Shown here: in pieces, positions 43,196 to 51,139 of the stretch
Numbering within the stretch: the first letter of the stretch is position 1
How the letters are laid out: each line of letters begins with the position of its first letter
Assembly (NCBI GenBank): GCA_000014925.1
Contig: CP000474.1
Span: forward strand, 310,001-374,000
Direction of reading: 5' to 3'
Length of the DNA: 64,000 nt
From: Paenarthrobacter aurescens TC1
GTDB taxonomy: Bacteria > Actinomycetota > Actinomycetes > Actinomycetales > Micrococcaceae
Program-made: the position numbers and the translations under genes
Notes under the pieces: model-generated
What the model was told of the DNA's origin: nothing
Seen by the model: the letters and a program-made list of their open reading frames with translations, nothing else
Database searches by the model: none

Positions 43196-44893
43196 TCAGA
43201 CCTTCTCGAGGATGCGGTCGGCGCTGAGGTATGCCAGCGCCTGCAGGGTCTGGGTCGGGTTGTAGCCGGATAGGGTGGGGAACTGGCCGCCGCCTACGAC
43301 GAACAGTCCCTTGCATTCGTGGGACTCTCCGTAGATGTCTACGACGGAGTCGGTCGGGTTCTCGCCCATCCGGTGCGTTCCCACCTCGTGTGTTGACAGG
43401 TGGTAGGCCGGGGGCGTCGGTTCGGACCAGAACTGCGTTGCGCCCATTTCCTCGGCAATGGCGCGCTTGACCTTCTCGAAGTACTTCAAGGAGGCCAGGT
43501 CATGGTCGGACCAATCGTGCGTGATGCGCAGCGCCGGCTGGCCGAACTTGTCCTTCACCACCGGATCGAGGTCGCAGTAGTACTTCTTCGACGGGAAGCT
43601 GGGCACTTGGTTGTGGATGCCCATCAGGCGACGGTAGTTTTCGGAGAACCAGTCCTTGAAGCCCTGCCCCCAGCGGCGCATGCCGGGCGGGAGGTTGTGC
43701 GCGGCTTCAATGGGCTGGAGGTCGCCCGGAATGCTGGTCAGGACGGATCCCCACAGCACGCCTTCGTCGTTGTCAGGAACGCCGTCGCAGTTCAGGTCAT
43801 CCACCACACTGGCGGCGACGAGGGGTGCCATGAAGGGATTGCTGAACTCGGGCAGGACCACGCTGCACCAGCCGAAGCTGTGCGTCATGAAGTTCCGGCC
43901 CACCTGGCCGTTCCCGTTGATGCCGGAGGCGAGCAGCAAACGGCTGTTCTCCAAGGCGTAGCAGGCCACCACCACAAGATTTGACTGAACCTCGTGGACG
44001 TTGCCGTCGGCGTCGAAGTAGGACACCCCCGTAATCCGGCGGCCGGAAGGGTCCCTGTGAAGCCGGAAGACCCGTGAGTTGGAACGAATCTCCAGGTTGC
44101 CCGTCTGCAGGGCCGCCTCAACGGACGTGATGCGGCTGGATTGCTTCGCGTTGACGTGGCAGAGGAAGCCATGGCAGAAACCGCAATATTCGCAGCCTTT
44201 CAGCGACTTGTAGTCTGTGGAAGCCACTGCTGCCGGCTGCTGGAAGGGACGGTACCCGAGGCGCTGGCAGGCCGCTTTGAACCTGTCGTCTGCCGGTGCC
44301 GTGCGCAGCGGGGGCATCGGGAAGCCGCGCTCCCGTGGGGATTCGTAGGGGTTGCCCTCCGGGTCCGGCGCGCCCTTGACGTTTCCGGCCTTGCCGGAGA
44401 CGCCCAGTTCCCATTCGACGCGGTCGTAGTAGGGCTCCAGGTCGTCATAGCCGATGGGCCAGTCCACCATGGTGGAGTCCTCGTCCAAGGCGTCGGCACC
44501 GTGCCGCTCCTCGATGAGGGACTTCATGCGGAAGTCGGCGTCGCGGTGGCGCCAGGAGGCGCCGCCCCAGTGCAGGGTTCCGCCGCCGGGGCCGATGGAT
44601 GGCGGCAAGTGCAGGGGTTCGCTGTTCCCGCGCACCCCGGCTGCCCAGGGCAGCAGCCGTGCGGTGGACTTCTCGTCCGGTCGCCAGGTGACAGGGTCTG
44701 TTGACAGCTGGGGGACCAGGGAGCCGCGGGAGTAGTACTTGACTTCGTCCTGCTTGAAGGTGAATTCGTCGGCGGTGTGTACAGGGCCCTTGTCGAGGGC
44801 AAGCACCCGGATTCCGGCCTTGGTAAGCTGCTCGGCGATGATTCCGCCGGAAGCTCCCAGCCCGACGACGATTGCCTCTGCTATCTCAGGCAT
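43196..44893 (-). CDS. GMC-family FAD oxidoreductase
   Basis: A 565-aa glucose-methanol-choline oxidoreductase. The FAD fold is AIVVGLGASGGIIAEQL with LALDKGP; GPGGGTLHWGGASWR is a GMC block; the C-terminal catalytic pair lies in EVGTHRMGENP (His) and SGYNPTQTLQALAY (Asn). A cluster GCEYCGFCHGFLCHVN supplies four Cys, like the Cys-rich segment that binds an iron-sulfur cluster in bacterial FAD-glucose dehydrogenases. Its partner is the subunit-3 protein encoded just upstream, overlapping by 8 nt. Substrate is probably a sugar, glycoside or sugar acid; neither this protein nor its partner shows a signal peptide. Confidence 0.88.
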   Translation of the reverse strand: MPEIAEAIVVGLGASGGIIAEQLTKAGIRVLALDKGPVHTADEFTFKQDEVKYYSRGSLVPQLSTDPVTWRPDEKSTARLLPWAAGVRGNSEPLHLPPSIGPGGGTLHWGGASWRHRDADFRMKSLIEERHGADALDEDSTMVDWPIGYDDLEPYYDRVEWELGVSGKAGNVKGAPDPEGNPYESPRERGFPMPPLRTAPADDRFKAACQRLGYRPFQQPAAVASTDYKSLKGCEYCGFCHGFLCHVNAKQSSRITSVEAALQTGNLEIRSNSRVFRLHRDPSGRRITGVSYFDADGNVHEVQSNLVVVACYALENSRLLLASGINGNGQVGRNFMTHSFGWCSVVLPEFSNPFMAPLVAASVVDDLNCDGVPDNDEGVLWGSVLTSIPGDLQPIEAAHNLPPGMRRWGQGFKDWFSENYRRLMGIHNQVPSFPSKKYYCDLDPVVKDKFGQPALRITHDWSDHDLASLKYFEKVKRAIAEEMGATQFWSEPTPPAYHLSTHEVGTHRMGENPTDSVVDIYGESHECKGLFVVGGGQFPTLSGYNPTQTLQALAYLSADRILEKV

Positions 44894-45482
44894 CTTTTCG
44901 CCTCAACTCTCTGCGTAGATCTTCAAGGGTCTTGATGGGGATGGTTTTCGAATCGAATCCGGGTTGCATCTGTTCGGCGTCGTAGCCCCATTGGGCTCCG
45001 GGAAAGCCGACGAGCTGCCAGCCCAGCGCATCGTGGTTGCCGCCGTATTGGGGGTCGCAGAACATGCCCTGGATGGTGTGTTCCCAGACGAGGGCGAAGA
45101 ACGTGGCCAAGAGGCCTTCCTCTTCGGGGCGCTCGGGGGCTGCATCGGGTTCAGGGGCTGCGTTGGACTCCGGGGCTGGGCTGGATTCGATGCGCTCCAG
45201 CACCTCGTCCTTGCGTTCGTCGGACAGCGCCGCAAACCGTTGGCCGTAAAGCTCGGAAGTCAGGGCATTCAGGGCTTCCACTCCGTCCCGGTAGCAGCGG
45301 CGAAGAGCCTCGTCCTCGTCTGCCGTCGTCCGGTCGATGTAGGTGATGACCTTGGTTTCCCGGGCTCCAGGCTTTCCGTCCCCGCTGGGGAAGATGCGCT
45401 CGCAGACGGCATCCACGGTCTCGGCCTCAGCTTCCGTGAGGAACAGCCAGCGCGTCATGGTGGCCTCGTTACTGGCGGACAT
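44886..45482 (-). CDS. Gluconate 2-dehydrogenase subunit 3-family protein
   Basis: A 198-aa small subunit of GMC dehydrogenases. WLFLTEAEAETVDAVCERIF at the N-terminus is the family opening, and FFALVWEHTIQGMFCDPQYG with GNHDALGWQLVGFPG closes it. An acidic, Pro/Ala-rich linker of about 20 residues sits in the middle (residues 105-125). In known complexes this subunit carries a Tat signal and escorts the GMC subunit out of the cell; none is seen here, suggesting a cytoplasmic enzyme. ATG 45482 has AAGGAGG, and the gene overlaps the permease stop by 14 nt. Confidence 0.87.
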   Translation of the reverse strand: MSASNEATMTRWLFLTEAEAETVDAVCERIFPSGDGKPGARETKVITYIDRTTADEDEALRRCYRDGVEALNALTSELYGQRFAALSDERKDEVLERIESSPAPESNAAPEPDAAPERPEEEGLLATFFALVWEHTIQGMFCDPQYGGNHDALGWQLVGFPGAQWGYDAEQMQPGFDSKTIPIKTLEDLRRELRRKDA

Positions 45483-46614
45483 CTGTTTCCTCCTTGTTCT
45501 TTGTTGAGGCAGCGTCCATTGCCGGTACAGCGCCGCCCGGTGTCCCTTCCGTCGCAGACTTGCCGGTGTAGCGGTTCTGGAAGATCAGTTTTCGAAGCGC
45601 CCCTGGCAGCTTGTTGCCAACACCGCTGGTGAACAGGACGGCAAGGAGGATCACGGCCCCTTTGACCACCAGTTGAGGCTGGGCCTGGATGCCCAGAAGG
45701 TCCATGATGTTCAGGATTACCGCGATGATCAGGCCGCCAAGGACGGCGCTCACGGGGTCACCGGTGCCGCCGAAGAGGGACGCCCCGCCCACCACGACGG
45801 CGGCAATTGCGTTGAGCTCGTAACCCTCGCCGATGATCGCGCTGCCTTCGGTAAGTTGCGCCGCGATCATCACCCCTCCCAAGCCGGCCAGAAGGGAGGA
45901 AAGGAAGTAGGCGCCGATGATGTCCCGCTTGATGGGGAGGCCGGACAGCCTGGCCGCTTCCGGGTTGCCTCCCAGCGCGAAGAGCCGGCGGCCGAAGCGC
46001 GTCTGGGACATGACGACGGCGAAGACGATGGTCACCAGCAGGGCGATCATGACCGGAGCGGGCATGGGACCCACGCCCGAAGTGAATGCCGCAAGGAAGC
46101 CTTGGTCCTCGATCGCGACCTGCCGCCCTGTCTGCAGCATGTAAGCCACACCGCGGGCAATGCTCATCATGGCCAGTGTCACGATGAACGGGGTTATGCC
46201 GCCGTAGACGATCATCAGGCCGTTGAAGACCCCGATCAGACCTGCGGCCAGCAGGGCCAGAAGGAGAGCGACGGGCCAGGGCGTTCCCTGCTGAAGGGCC
46301 AGCCCGGCAATCACCGAAGACACTGCTGCGACGGCCCCTACAGAGAGGTCGATGCCGCCGGTCACGATCACCAGGTACTGTCCTACGGCGAGGACGGACA
46401 CCACGGAAGCGGTGATCAGGACCGATATGAGATTCCGGGAGGTCATGAAGTGCTGGGAGAGGGCGCTGCCGACAAGAAGGACAATGGCGCCGACGGCCAG
46501 CAGGTATCCCTTTGAGCCGAGCGAAGCGACGAAAGTGCGGAGCGAAGTGAGGGCGGACGGCAGGCTTGGGGTATGCCTACGTGCCGGCGGTATCTGGGTG
46601 GTGTTGGTTGCCAC
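45469..46614 (-). CDS. Sugar ABC transporter permease, RbsC-like
   Basis: A 381-aa permease of the ribose/xylose/autoinducer-2 ABC class with about ten helices. QYLVIVTGGIDLSVGAVAAV and YGGITPFIVTLAMMSIARG are diagnostic, as is LGGNPEAARLSGLPI. GTG 46614 is selected because the upstream ATPase ends at 46649 and GGAG precedes it; the reading frame continues into the ATPase gene. It forms one importer with the ATPase (46649-48193) and binding protein (48206-49279). Confidence 0.88.
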   Translation of the reverse strand: MATNTTQIPPARRHTPSLPSALTSLRTFVASLGSKGYLLAVGAIVLLVGSALSQHFMTSRNLISVLITASVVSVLAVGQYLVIVTGGIDLSVGAVAAVSSVIAGLALQQGTPWPVALLLALLAAGLIGVFNGLMIVYGGITPFIVTLAMMSIARGVAYMLQTGRQVAIEDQGFLAAFTSGVGPMPAPVMIALLVTIVFAVVMSQTRFGRRLFALGGNPEAARLSGLPIKRDIIGAYFLSSLLAGLGGVMIAAQLTEGSAIIGEGYELNAIAAVVVGGASLFGGTGDPVSAVLGGLIIAVILNIMDLLGIQAQPQLVVKGAVILLAVLFTSGVGNKLPGALRKLIFQNRYTGKSATEGTPGGAVPAMDAASTKNKEETDVRQ

Positions 46615-46648
46615 GGTTTTGAACTCCAGTGTTTTTGTTTCGGGACGG

Positions 46649-48193
46649 TCAGTTGAAGCGGTCGAGGATCGCGGCCTCCCCGCGCTGCTCAATCTCGCTG
46701 CGGCTCACGGAGCCGGCGGTCTGACCCCGGCTGAGGATGAGCACCCGGTCACACATGAGGGCCTCATCGATTTCGGACGTGATCAGGATGACGCTGCCAC
46801 CCTGGTCCGCGAACGTGCGGATCAGTTCGTAGATCTCGAGCTTTGCCCCGACGTCCACGCCCCGGGTGGGTTCGACTATGATGAGCGTGCTGACGCCGCT
46901 GACCAGCCATTTCGCAAGGGCAACTTTTTGCTGGTTGCCGCCGCTGAGGTTTCCCACCGCTTCGCTGACGTGTGCGGTCTTGATGGCAAGGGCATCACGC
47001 ATGCCTATTGCTGCCTTCTGCTCTTTGGCCTTGCTCAGGAAGTATCCGGGCGAGAACCGCGGCAGGGAGGCCAAGGTGATGTTTCTTGTGATGGACATCG
47101 TCAGGATCAGCCCTTGGGTCTTGCGTTCCTCGGGGAGCAAGCCGATGCCCAGGGCGATCGAGTGGGCAGGATCCTGACGGCGCCGCTCCCGGCCGTTGAC
47201 CAGAAACGCCTCGTGCTGGGACTTTTCGGCGCCAAACAGGGCGGAGGCAAGCTGGCTTTGGCCATTACCGGACAGGCCGGCGATGCCAAGCACCTCGCCT
47301 TTGTGAAGGTCCAGGTCGACTCCATGCAGGTCGTGGCCGTCGCGGAGGCCACGGACTGACAGTGCTACCTCGCCGTCGGTCCGGCCAGTGCCGAGCCGGG
47401 GCATGTCTCCGGGCCCCACCTGAAGCTTTGCTGACCGCTCGGGGCTCACCCCGCCGAGCATGGACTGCAGGATGGCGTCGTGCTGCTTTTCGTCGCCGTC
47501 GTGAAGCCCAACGCGCTGGCCGTCCCGGAAGACGGAGATTCTGTCGCAGATCGCGTACATCTCGTCGAAGTGGTGCGAGATGTAGATGATGGCCAGACCC
47601 AGCTTTTTGAGCTGCTGCAGCAAGTCGAACAATTGGTTCAAATCGTGGCGCGGCAGAGTGGCCGTGGGTTCGTCCAGGATCAGGACGCGGGCGTCCCTGG
47701 TGAGGGCCTTTGCGATTTCAACGGCCTGCCGGTGGGCGATCGGCAGCGACGCCACGGTTGCGCGGACGTCGATGTCGAACCCGAGGCGCAGCAACTGTTC
47801 ACGGGCCTGGCTGCGGACCCTGGACCAGTGGATGGTGCCGCCGGCGGTGCGCGGGAGCTCTCCGACGTAGATGTTCTCTGCCACGGAGAGGTGCGGAACC
47901 AGGCTGAGTTCTTGGTGGACGGTCATGATCCGCGCCCGGTGGGCCGCCTGGGGGTTATCCAGCGTTACGGCTTCCCCGTCGATCAGTATTGTGCCGGAGT
48001 CGGGTCTTTCCACACCGGAGAGAATCCTCACCAGGGTGGATTTTCCGGCGCCGTTCTGTCCGGCAATGCCGTGGATTTCTCCGGGCATCACCTCCAGATT
48101 GATGTTGGCGAGGGCTTGGGTTCCCGGGTATGCCTTGGACACTCCCGATACGGCGATCAGAGGTCGCAGGGCCAGCCCAACGGGTGCAGTCAT
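46649..48193 (-). CDS. Sugar ABC transporter ATP-binding protein, RbsA-like
   Basis: A 514-aa protein with two nucleotide-binding domains. The first has Walker A GQNGAGKSTLVR and Walker B VLILDEPTATLPRHD. The second has a degenerate Walker A (GLSGNGQSQLASAL), signature LSGGNQQKVALAKWLV and Walker B TLIIVEPTRGVDVG, the asymmetry usual in RbsA/XylG. It powers import of a monosaccharide. It is 12 nt from the binding-protein gene. Confidence 0.93.
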   Translation of the reverse strand: MTAPVGLALRPLIAVSGVSKAYPGTQALANINLEVMPGEIHGIAGQNGAGKSTLVRILSGVERPDSGTILIDGEAVTLDNPQAAHRARIMTVHQELSLVPHLSVAENIYVGELPRTAGGTIHWSRVRSQAREQLLRLGFDIDVRATVASLPIAHRQAVEIAKALTRDARVLILDEPTATLPRHDLNQLFDLLQQLKKLGLAIIYISHHFDEMYAICDRISVFRDGQRVGLHDGDEKQHDAILQSMLGGVSPERSAKLQVGPGDMPRLGTGRTDGEVALSVRGLRDGHDLHGVDLDLHKGEVLGIAGLSGNGQSQLASALFGAEKSQHEAFLVNGRERRRQDPAHSIALGIGLLPEERKTQGLILTMSITRNITLASLPRFSPGYFLSKAKEQKAAIGMRDALAIKTAHVSEAVGNLSGGNQQKVALAKWLVSGVSTLIIVEPTRGVDVGAKLEIYELIRTFADQGGSVILITSEIDEALMCDRVLILSRGQTAGSVSRSEIEQRGEAAILDRFN

Positions 48194-48205
48194 GATGGTC
48201 CCTGC

Positions 48206-49279
48206 CTACTCGGCGCCGGCGAAGGCGAGGTCGCCGCTGATGTACTGGCCGGCATTCTCGGGAGTTACGGCAAGGGCGGGCAGTATCCGGGTTGCCGGGG
48301 AGCCTTCGCACTTGCCGGTGGGGGTGCCGGTCACGGCTGCTATGGCTTCGTCTACGGCGAACGCAGCCTGGAGTGCCGGCTGGTTCAGGCCGTCTGCAAC
48401 CACTGGCGAGGCCGGATCCTTCGCCATCGACTTGATGACCTCCATGCCGCCGTCAAACCCGGCAAGGATGACCTCGGTCTTACCGTTCTGGTCCATGCGG
48501 CCCGCACCCTTGAGTGCCTCGATCACCGCAGGCATCACCACATCGGTCTGGTTGAAGACGACGTCCAGGTCCGGGTTTCCGGCCAACACGTTACGCATGG
48601 CGGTCAGGGTCTTGTCCGGCAGGGCTTCGCCGTAGTTGTTGGGGATCCGCTTCGTCTGCACCGTGGGGTGCTGCGCCATGTACTTGTTCCAGCCCGTCAT
48701 GAAGCCGTTTTCGCGGCTTTCGGTGACGAGTTCCTGGGGGAACAGCGCCTGGATGTAGAGGTTGATGGTGGAGTTTTGACCCTTCTTGGCGACGGCGGCT
48801 TCCGCGGCTTTTGCTCCCACCAGCTCGGCGGTCGCCTCGCCGTCGTCGTGCACGTTGCAGGCCACCTTCTTCGCAAGCTCCTCCGAAACACGATCGTTGA
48901 CGACGATGACCGGAATGCCGGCGGCCTTGGCGGCTTCGATGCCACTGGCAACGTTGCGGTCGCCCACCGGCTCGATGATGATCGCCTTGGCGCCCTTGTT
49001 GATGAAGGTCCTCATCTGCTGGATCTGGGTCTGGGCGCTGCCTTGGGCATCCACGGCTTCCATCGTCCAGCCCTTGGAAGTTCCGGACTTGACGGCGCCG
49101 TCGGACATGGTGCTCAGCCACGCATTTCCGGCGATGAACCGCATGGAAATGCCGATAAGTCCTTTCTCCTCCGAGGAAGTGCTGGCCGGGGCGGAACCGC
49201 CGCAGGCTGTGAGGGCGAGAAGGGTGGCAGCAGAGAGAGACGAGATAAATGCGAGCCGCGTTGTTCGCTTGGTAACCAT
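48206..49279 (-). CDS. Sugar ABC transporter substrate-binding lipoprotein
   Basis: A 357-aa type I periplasmic binding protein of the ribose/galactose class, anchored as a lipoprotein. The signal peptide ends at LALTAC (Cys about 26). GISMRFIAGNAWLSTM, INKGAKAIIIEPVGDRNVA, AAGIPVIVVNDRV and VILAGFDGGMEVIKSMA are the family blocks. ATG 49279 has AAGGAG 5 nt upstream; the open frame before it is not used. Ligand unknown; the downstream enzymes suggest a hexose or ketohexose. Confidence 0.92.
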   Translation of the reverse strand: MVTKRTTRLAFISSLSAATLLALTACGGSAPASTSSEEKGLIGISMRFIAGNAWLSTMSDGAVKSGTSKGWTMEAVDAQGSAQTQIQQMRTFINKGAKAIIIEPVGDRNVASGIEAAKAAGIPVIVVNDRVSEELAKKVACNVHDDGEATAELVGAKAAEAAVAKKGQNSTINLYIQALFPQELVTESRENGFMTGWNKYMAQHPTVQTKRIPNNYGEALPDKTLTAMRNVLAGNPDLDVVFNQTDVVMPAVIEALKGAGRMDQNGKTEVILAGFDGGMEVIKSMAKDPASPVVADGLNQPALQAAFAVDEAIAAVTGTPTGKCEGSPATRILPALAVTPENAGQYISGDLAFAGAE

Positions 49280-49364
49280 GGTTCTCCTTTGAAATTGGGT
49301 AGCGTGTAGCCAGGCAAGGGCCTTGAGGGCCGGGATTGTGGTGCTGCGGGCGGAGCTGCGGGAC

Positions 49365-50336
49365 TTAGACGAGGCTCCCCGCCGGTAGGCCTGCTGCGGT
49401 GCAGGGTTCTTGGAGGGCACGGTTCCTGTCGAGATCGTCGCTGATGTCCACTCTTGTCCGTGGCCCACGGCCGCGGTAAAGAGTGCCCTCTTGTTGGACG
49501 GCCGCAGCCGCCCAGGCCAAGCCCTCGCGGAGGGCCTGGGGTCCATTGGCGCCGCCGGCCAGGAAGCCGGCAAGCAGTGCATCCCCAGCGCCGACGGCGC
49601 TGACGACGCGGTCCACCCGTGCTTGGCCGAAATAGCAGCCGGAATCGTCGAGGAGGATTGCTCCGTCGGATCCGAGGCTGGCCAGTACGGTCCGGGCTCC
49701 CTGGCGTCGAAGTTCCTCGGCGGCGTCAACGACGTCGCCCAAGGTCTCCAACGCCCGTCCGGTGAGTTCCGCGAGCTCGCCGGCATTGGGCTTGACCAGG
49801 TCGGGCCTGTACGGAAGGACGGTCCGCAAAGGCTTCCCTGAAGTGTCGACGGCAACGCGGGCGCTCCGTCCGCGTGCCCCCTTCACCAAGTCGATGTACA
49901 GTCTTTCCACCGCTCCATCGGGCAGCGTTCCACAAAGGACAAGCCAGTCGCCGGCGCCCACCTGTTCCAAGGCTTCCCGGACCAAGGATGTGGCTTCCGC
50001 GACGTCCAAACTGGGCCCCACCTCGTTGATCTTGGTGACGGTCGCATTGTGTTCCACCAAGCTGACATTGCTGCGGATTTCCTGTGCGATCGGAACCGCG
50101 ATGTACGGGACGCCCAGGTCTGAGAGCATTTCGGTGATTTGCACCCCGGTAAAGCCGCCGGCGGGAAGGACGGTGACGACGTCGATTGAGTTGGCATGCA
50201 GCGCTACGGCGACGTTGACCCCTTTACCGCTGGGCTCGCTGTAGCTCCGGTGACTGCGGATGACGTCCCCGTGGCGCAGCTGGTCAATGCACATTGTGCG
50301 GTCCATGCTGGGATTCGGTGAAACGGTCACGATCAT
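49365..50336 (-). CDS. PfkB-family sugar-phosphate kinase (1-phosphofructokinase type)
   Basis: A 323-aa ribokinase-fold kinase of the hexose-phosphate group (1-phosphofructokinase or tagatose-6-phosphate kinase). It begins MIVTVSPNPSMDRTMCID, with the substrate loop SGKGVNVAVALH, GGFTGVQITEML, and the ATP/anion-hole signature VSAVGAGDALLAGFLAGG with the catalytic Asp. It would make a ketohexose bisphosphate for the class II aldolase at 52650. Its start overlaps the DeoR stop by 4 nt. Confidence 0.9.
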   Translation of the reverse strand: MIVTVSPNPSMDRTMCIDQLRHGDVIRSHRSYSEPSGKGVNVAVALHANSIDVVTVLPAGGFTGVQITEMLSDLGVPYIAVPIAQEIRSNVSLVEHNATVTKINEVGPSLDVAEATSLVREALEQVGAGDWLVLCGTLPDGAVERLYIDLVKGARGRSARVAVDTSGKPLRTVLPYRPDLVKPNAGELAELTGRALETLGDVVDAAEELRRQGARTVLASLGSDGAILLDDSGCYFGQARVDRVVSAVGAGDALLAGFLAGGANGPQALREGLAWAAAAVQQEGTLYRGRGPRTRVDISDDLDRNRALQEPCTAAGLPAGSLV

Positions 50337-51139
50337 GCCAGTTCCACCTCCACTCCTGCCGCCTGGATGGCCTTGAGCTCGCGGCCGTCGAGGTCGGAGT
50401 CGGTGATGATGAGGTCGAGGTCCGCCAGGTCGGCGTGTTTGCAGTTGCTGACGCACCCGAATTTGCTGTGGTCCGCCAACAGGATGCGACGCCGGGCGCT
50501 GTCGAGCATGAGCCTTTTGACTGCGGCTTCGGCTGGGTCGGGGGTGGTAAGCCCTCTGTCCACCGAAATGGCGTTCGCTCCGAGGAAGGCAACGTCAACG
50601 TTTATCTCAGACAGTGACCGGGATGCCCAGTCGTCCACTTCGGCCTCCGTGAGCGGGCGGACCCGTCCGCCGAGCGTGTATACGGTCAGCATGGGCCTGT
50701 TGAGGAGGCTCGTGGCGATACTGAGCGTGTTTGTGTACACGGTCAACTCCTTGTCATGCGGGAACATCGAGGCCAGCCTTGCGGTGGTGGATCCTGCATC
50801 GAGCAGCACCGAGCCGCCGGGAGGCAGGTGCCGAAGCGCTGCCTTGGCGATACGGGTCTTTTCGGCAATGAAGCCCGTCCGTGTGGAGACGGCCGGCTCG
50901 TAGGTCAAGCGCCCCACCGGTACGGCCCCGCCGTGTACCCGCCGCAGGAGACCCAGCTGGTCCAGGGCCATGAGGTCCTTGCGCACGGTTTCACCAGTGA
51001 CGCCCAGTTGCTCTGCGATCGAGGCGACCTCGGCGCGCCCTTCTGCCCGGAGACGCTCGAGGATGAGGCCTCGCCGCTGCTCCGGGAAAGGGACCCGGGA
51101 CTCGGAGCGCGACTCATTACGGTCGGGGAGGGGGCGCAT
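50333..51139 (-). CDS. DeoR-family regulator, copy B
   Basis: A 268-aa DeoR/GlpR-type repressor with HTH EQRRGLILERLRAEGRAEVA then EQLGVTGETVRKDLMALDQL and LRRVHGGAVPVGR. The effector domain has VLLDAGSTTARLASM, YTNTLSIATSL and ILLADHSKFGCVSN. It is a close paralogue of the DeoR at 37805-38611. It is placed between the FGGY kinase (1-nt TGATG overlap) and the PfkB kinase (4-nt overlap), so it belongs to the sugar operon. A phased ATTGG array upstream of the FGGY gene is a candidate target. Confidence 0.92.
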   Translation of the reverse strand: MRPLPDRNESRSESRVPFPEQRRGLILERLRAEGRAEVASIAEQLGVTGETVRKDLMALDQLGLLRRVHGGAVPVGRLTYEPAVSTRTGFIAEKTRIAKAALRHLPPGGSVLLDAGSTTARLASMFPHDKELTVYTNTLSIATSLLNRPMLTVYTLGGRVRPLTEAEVDDWASRSLSEINVDVAFLGANAISVDRGLTTPDPAEAAVKRLMLDSARRRILLADHSKFGCVSNCKHADLADLDLIITDSDLDGRELKAIQAAGVEVELA

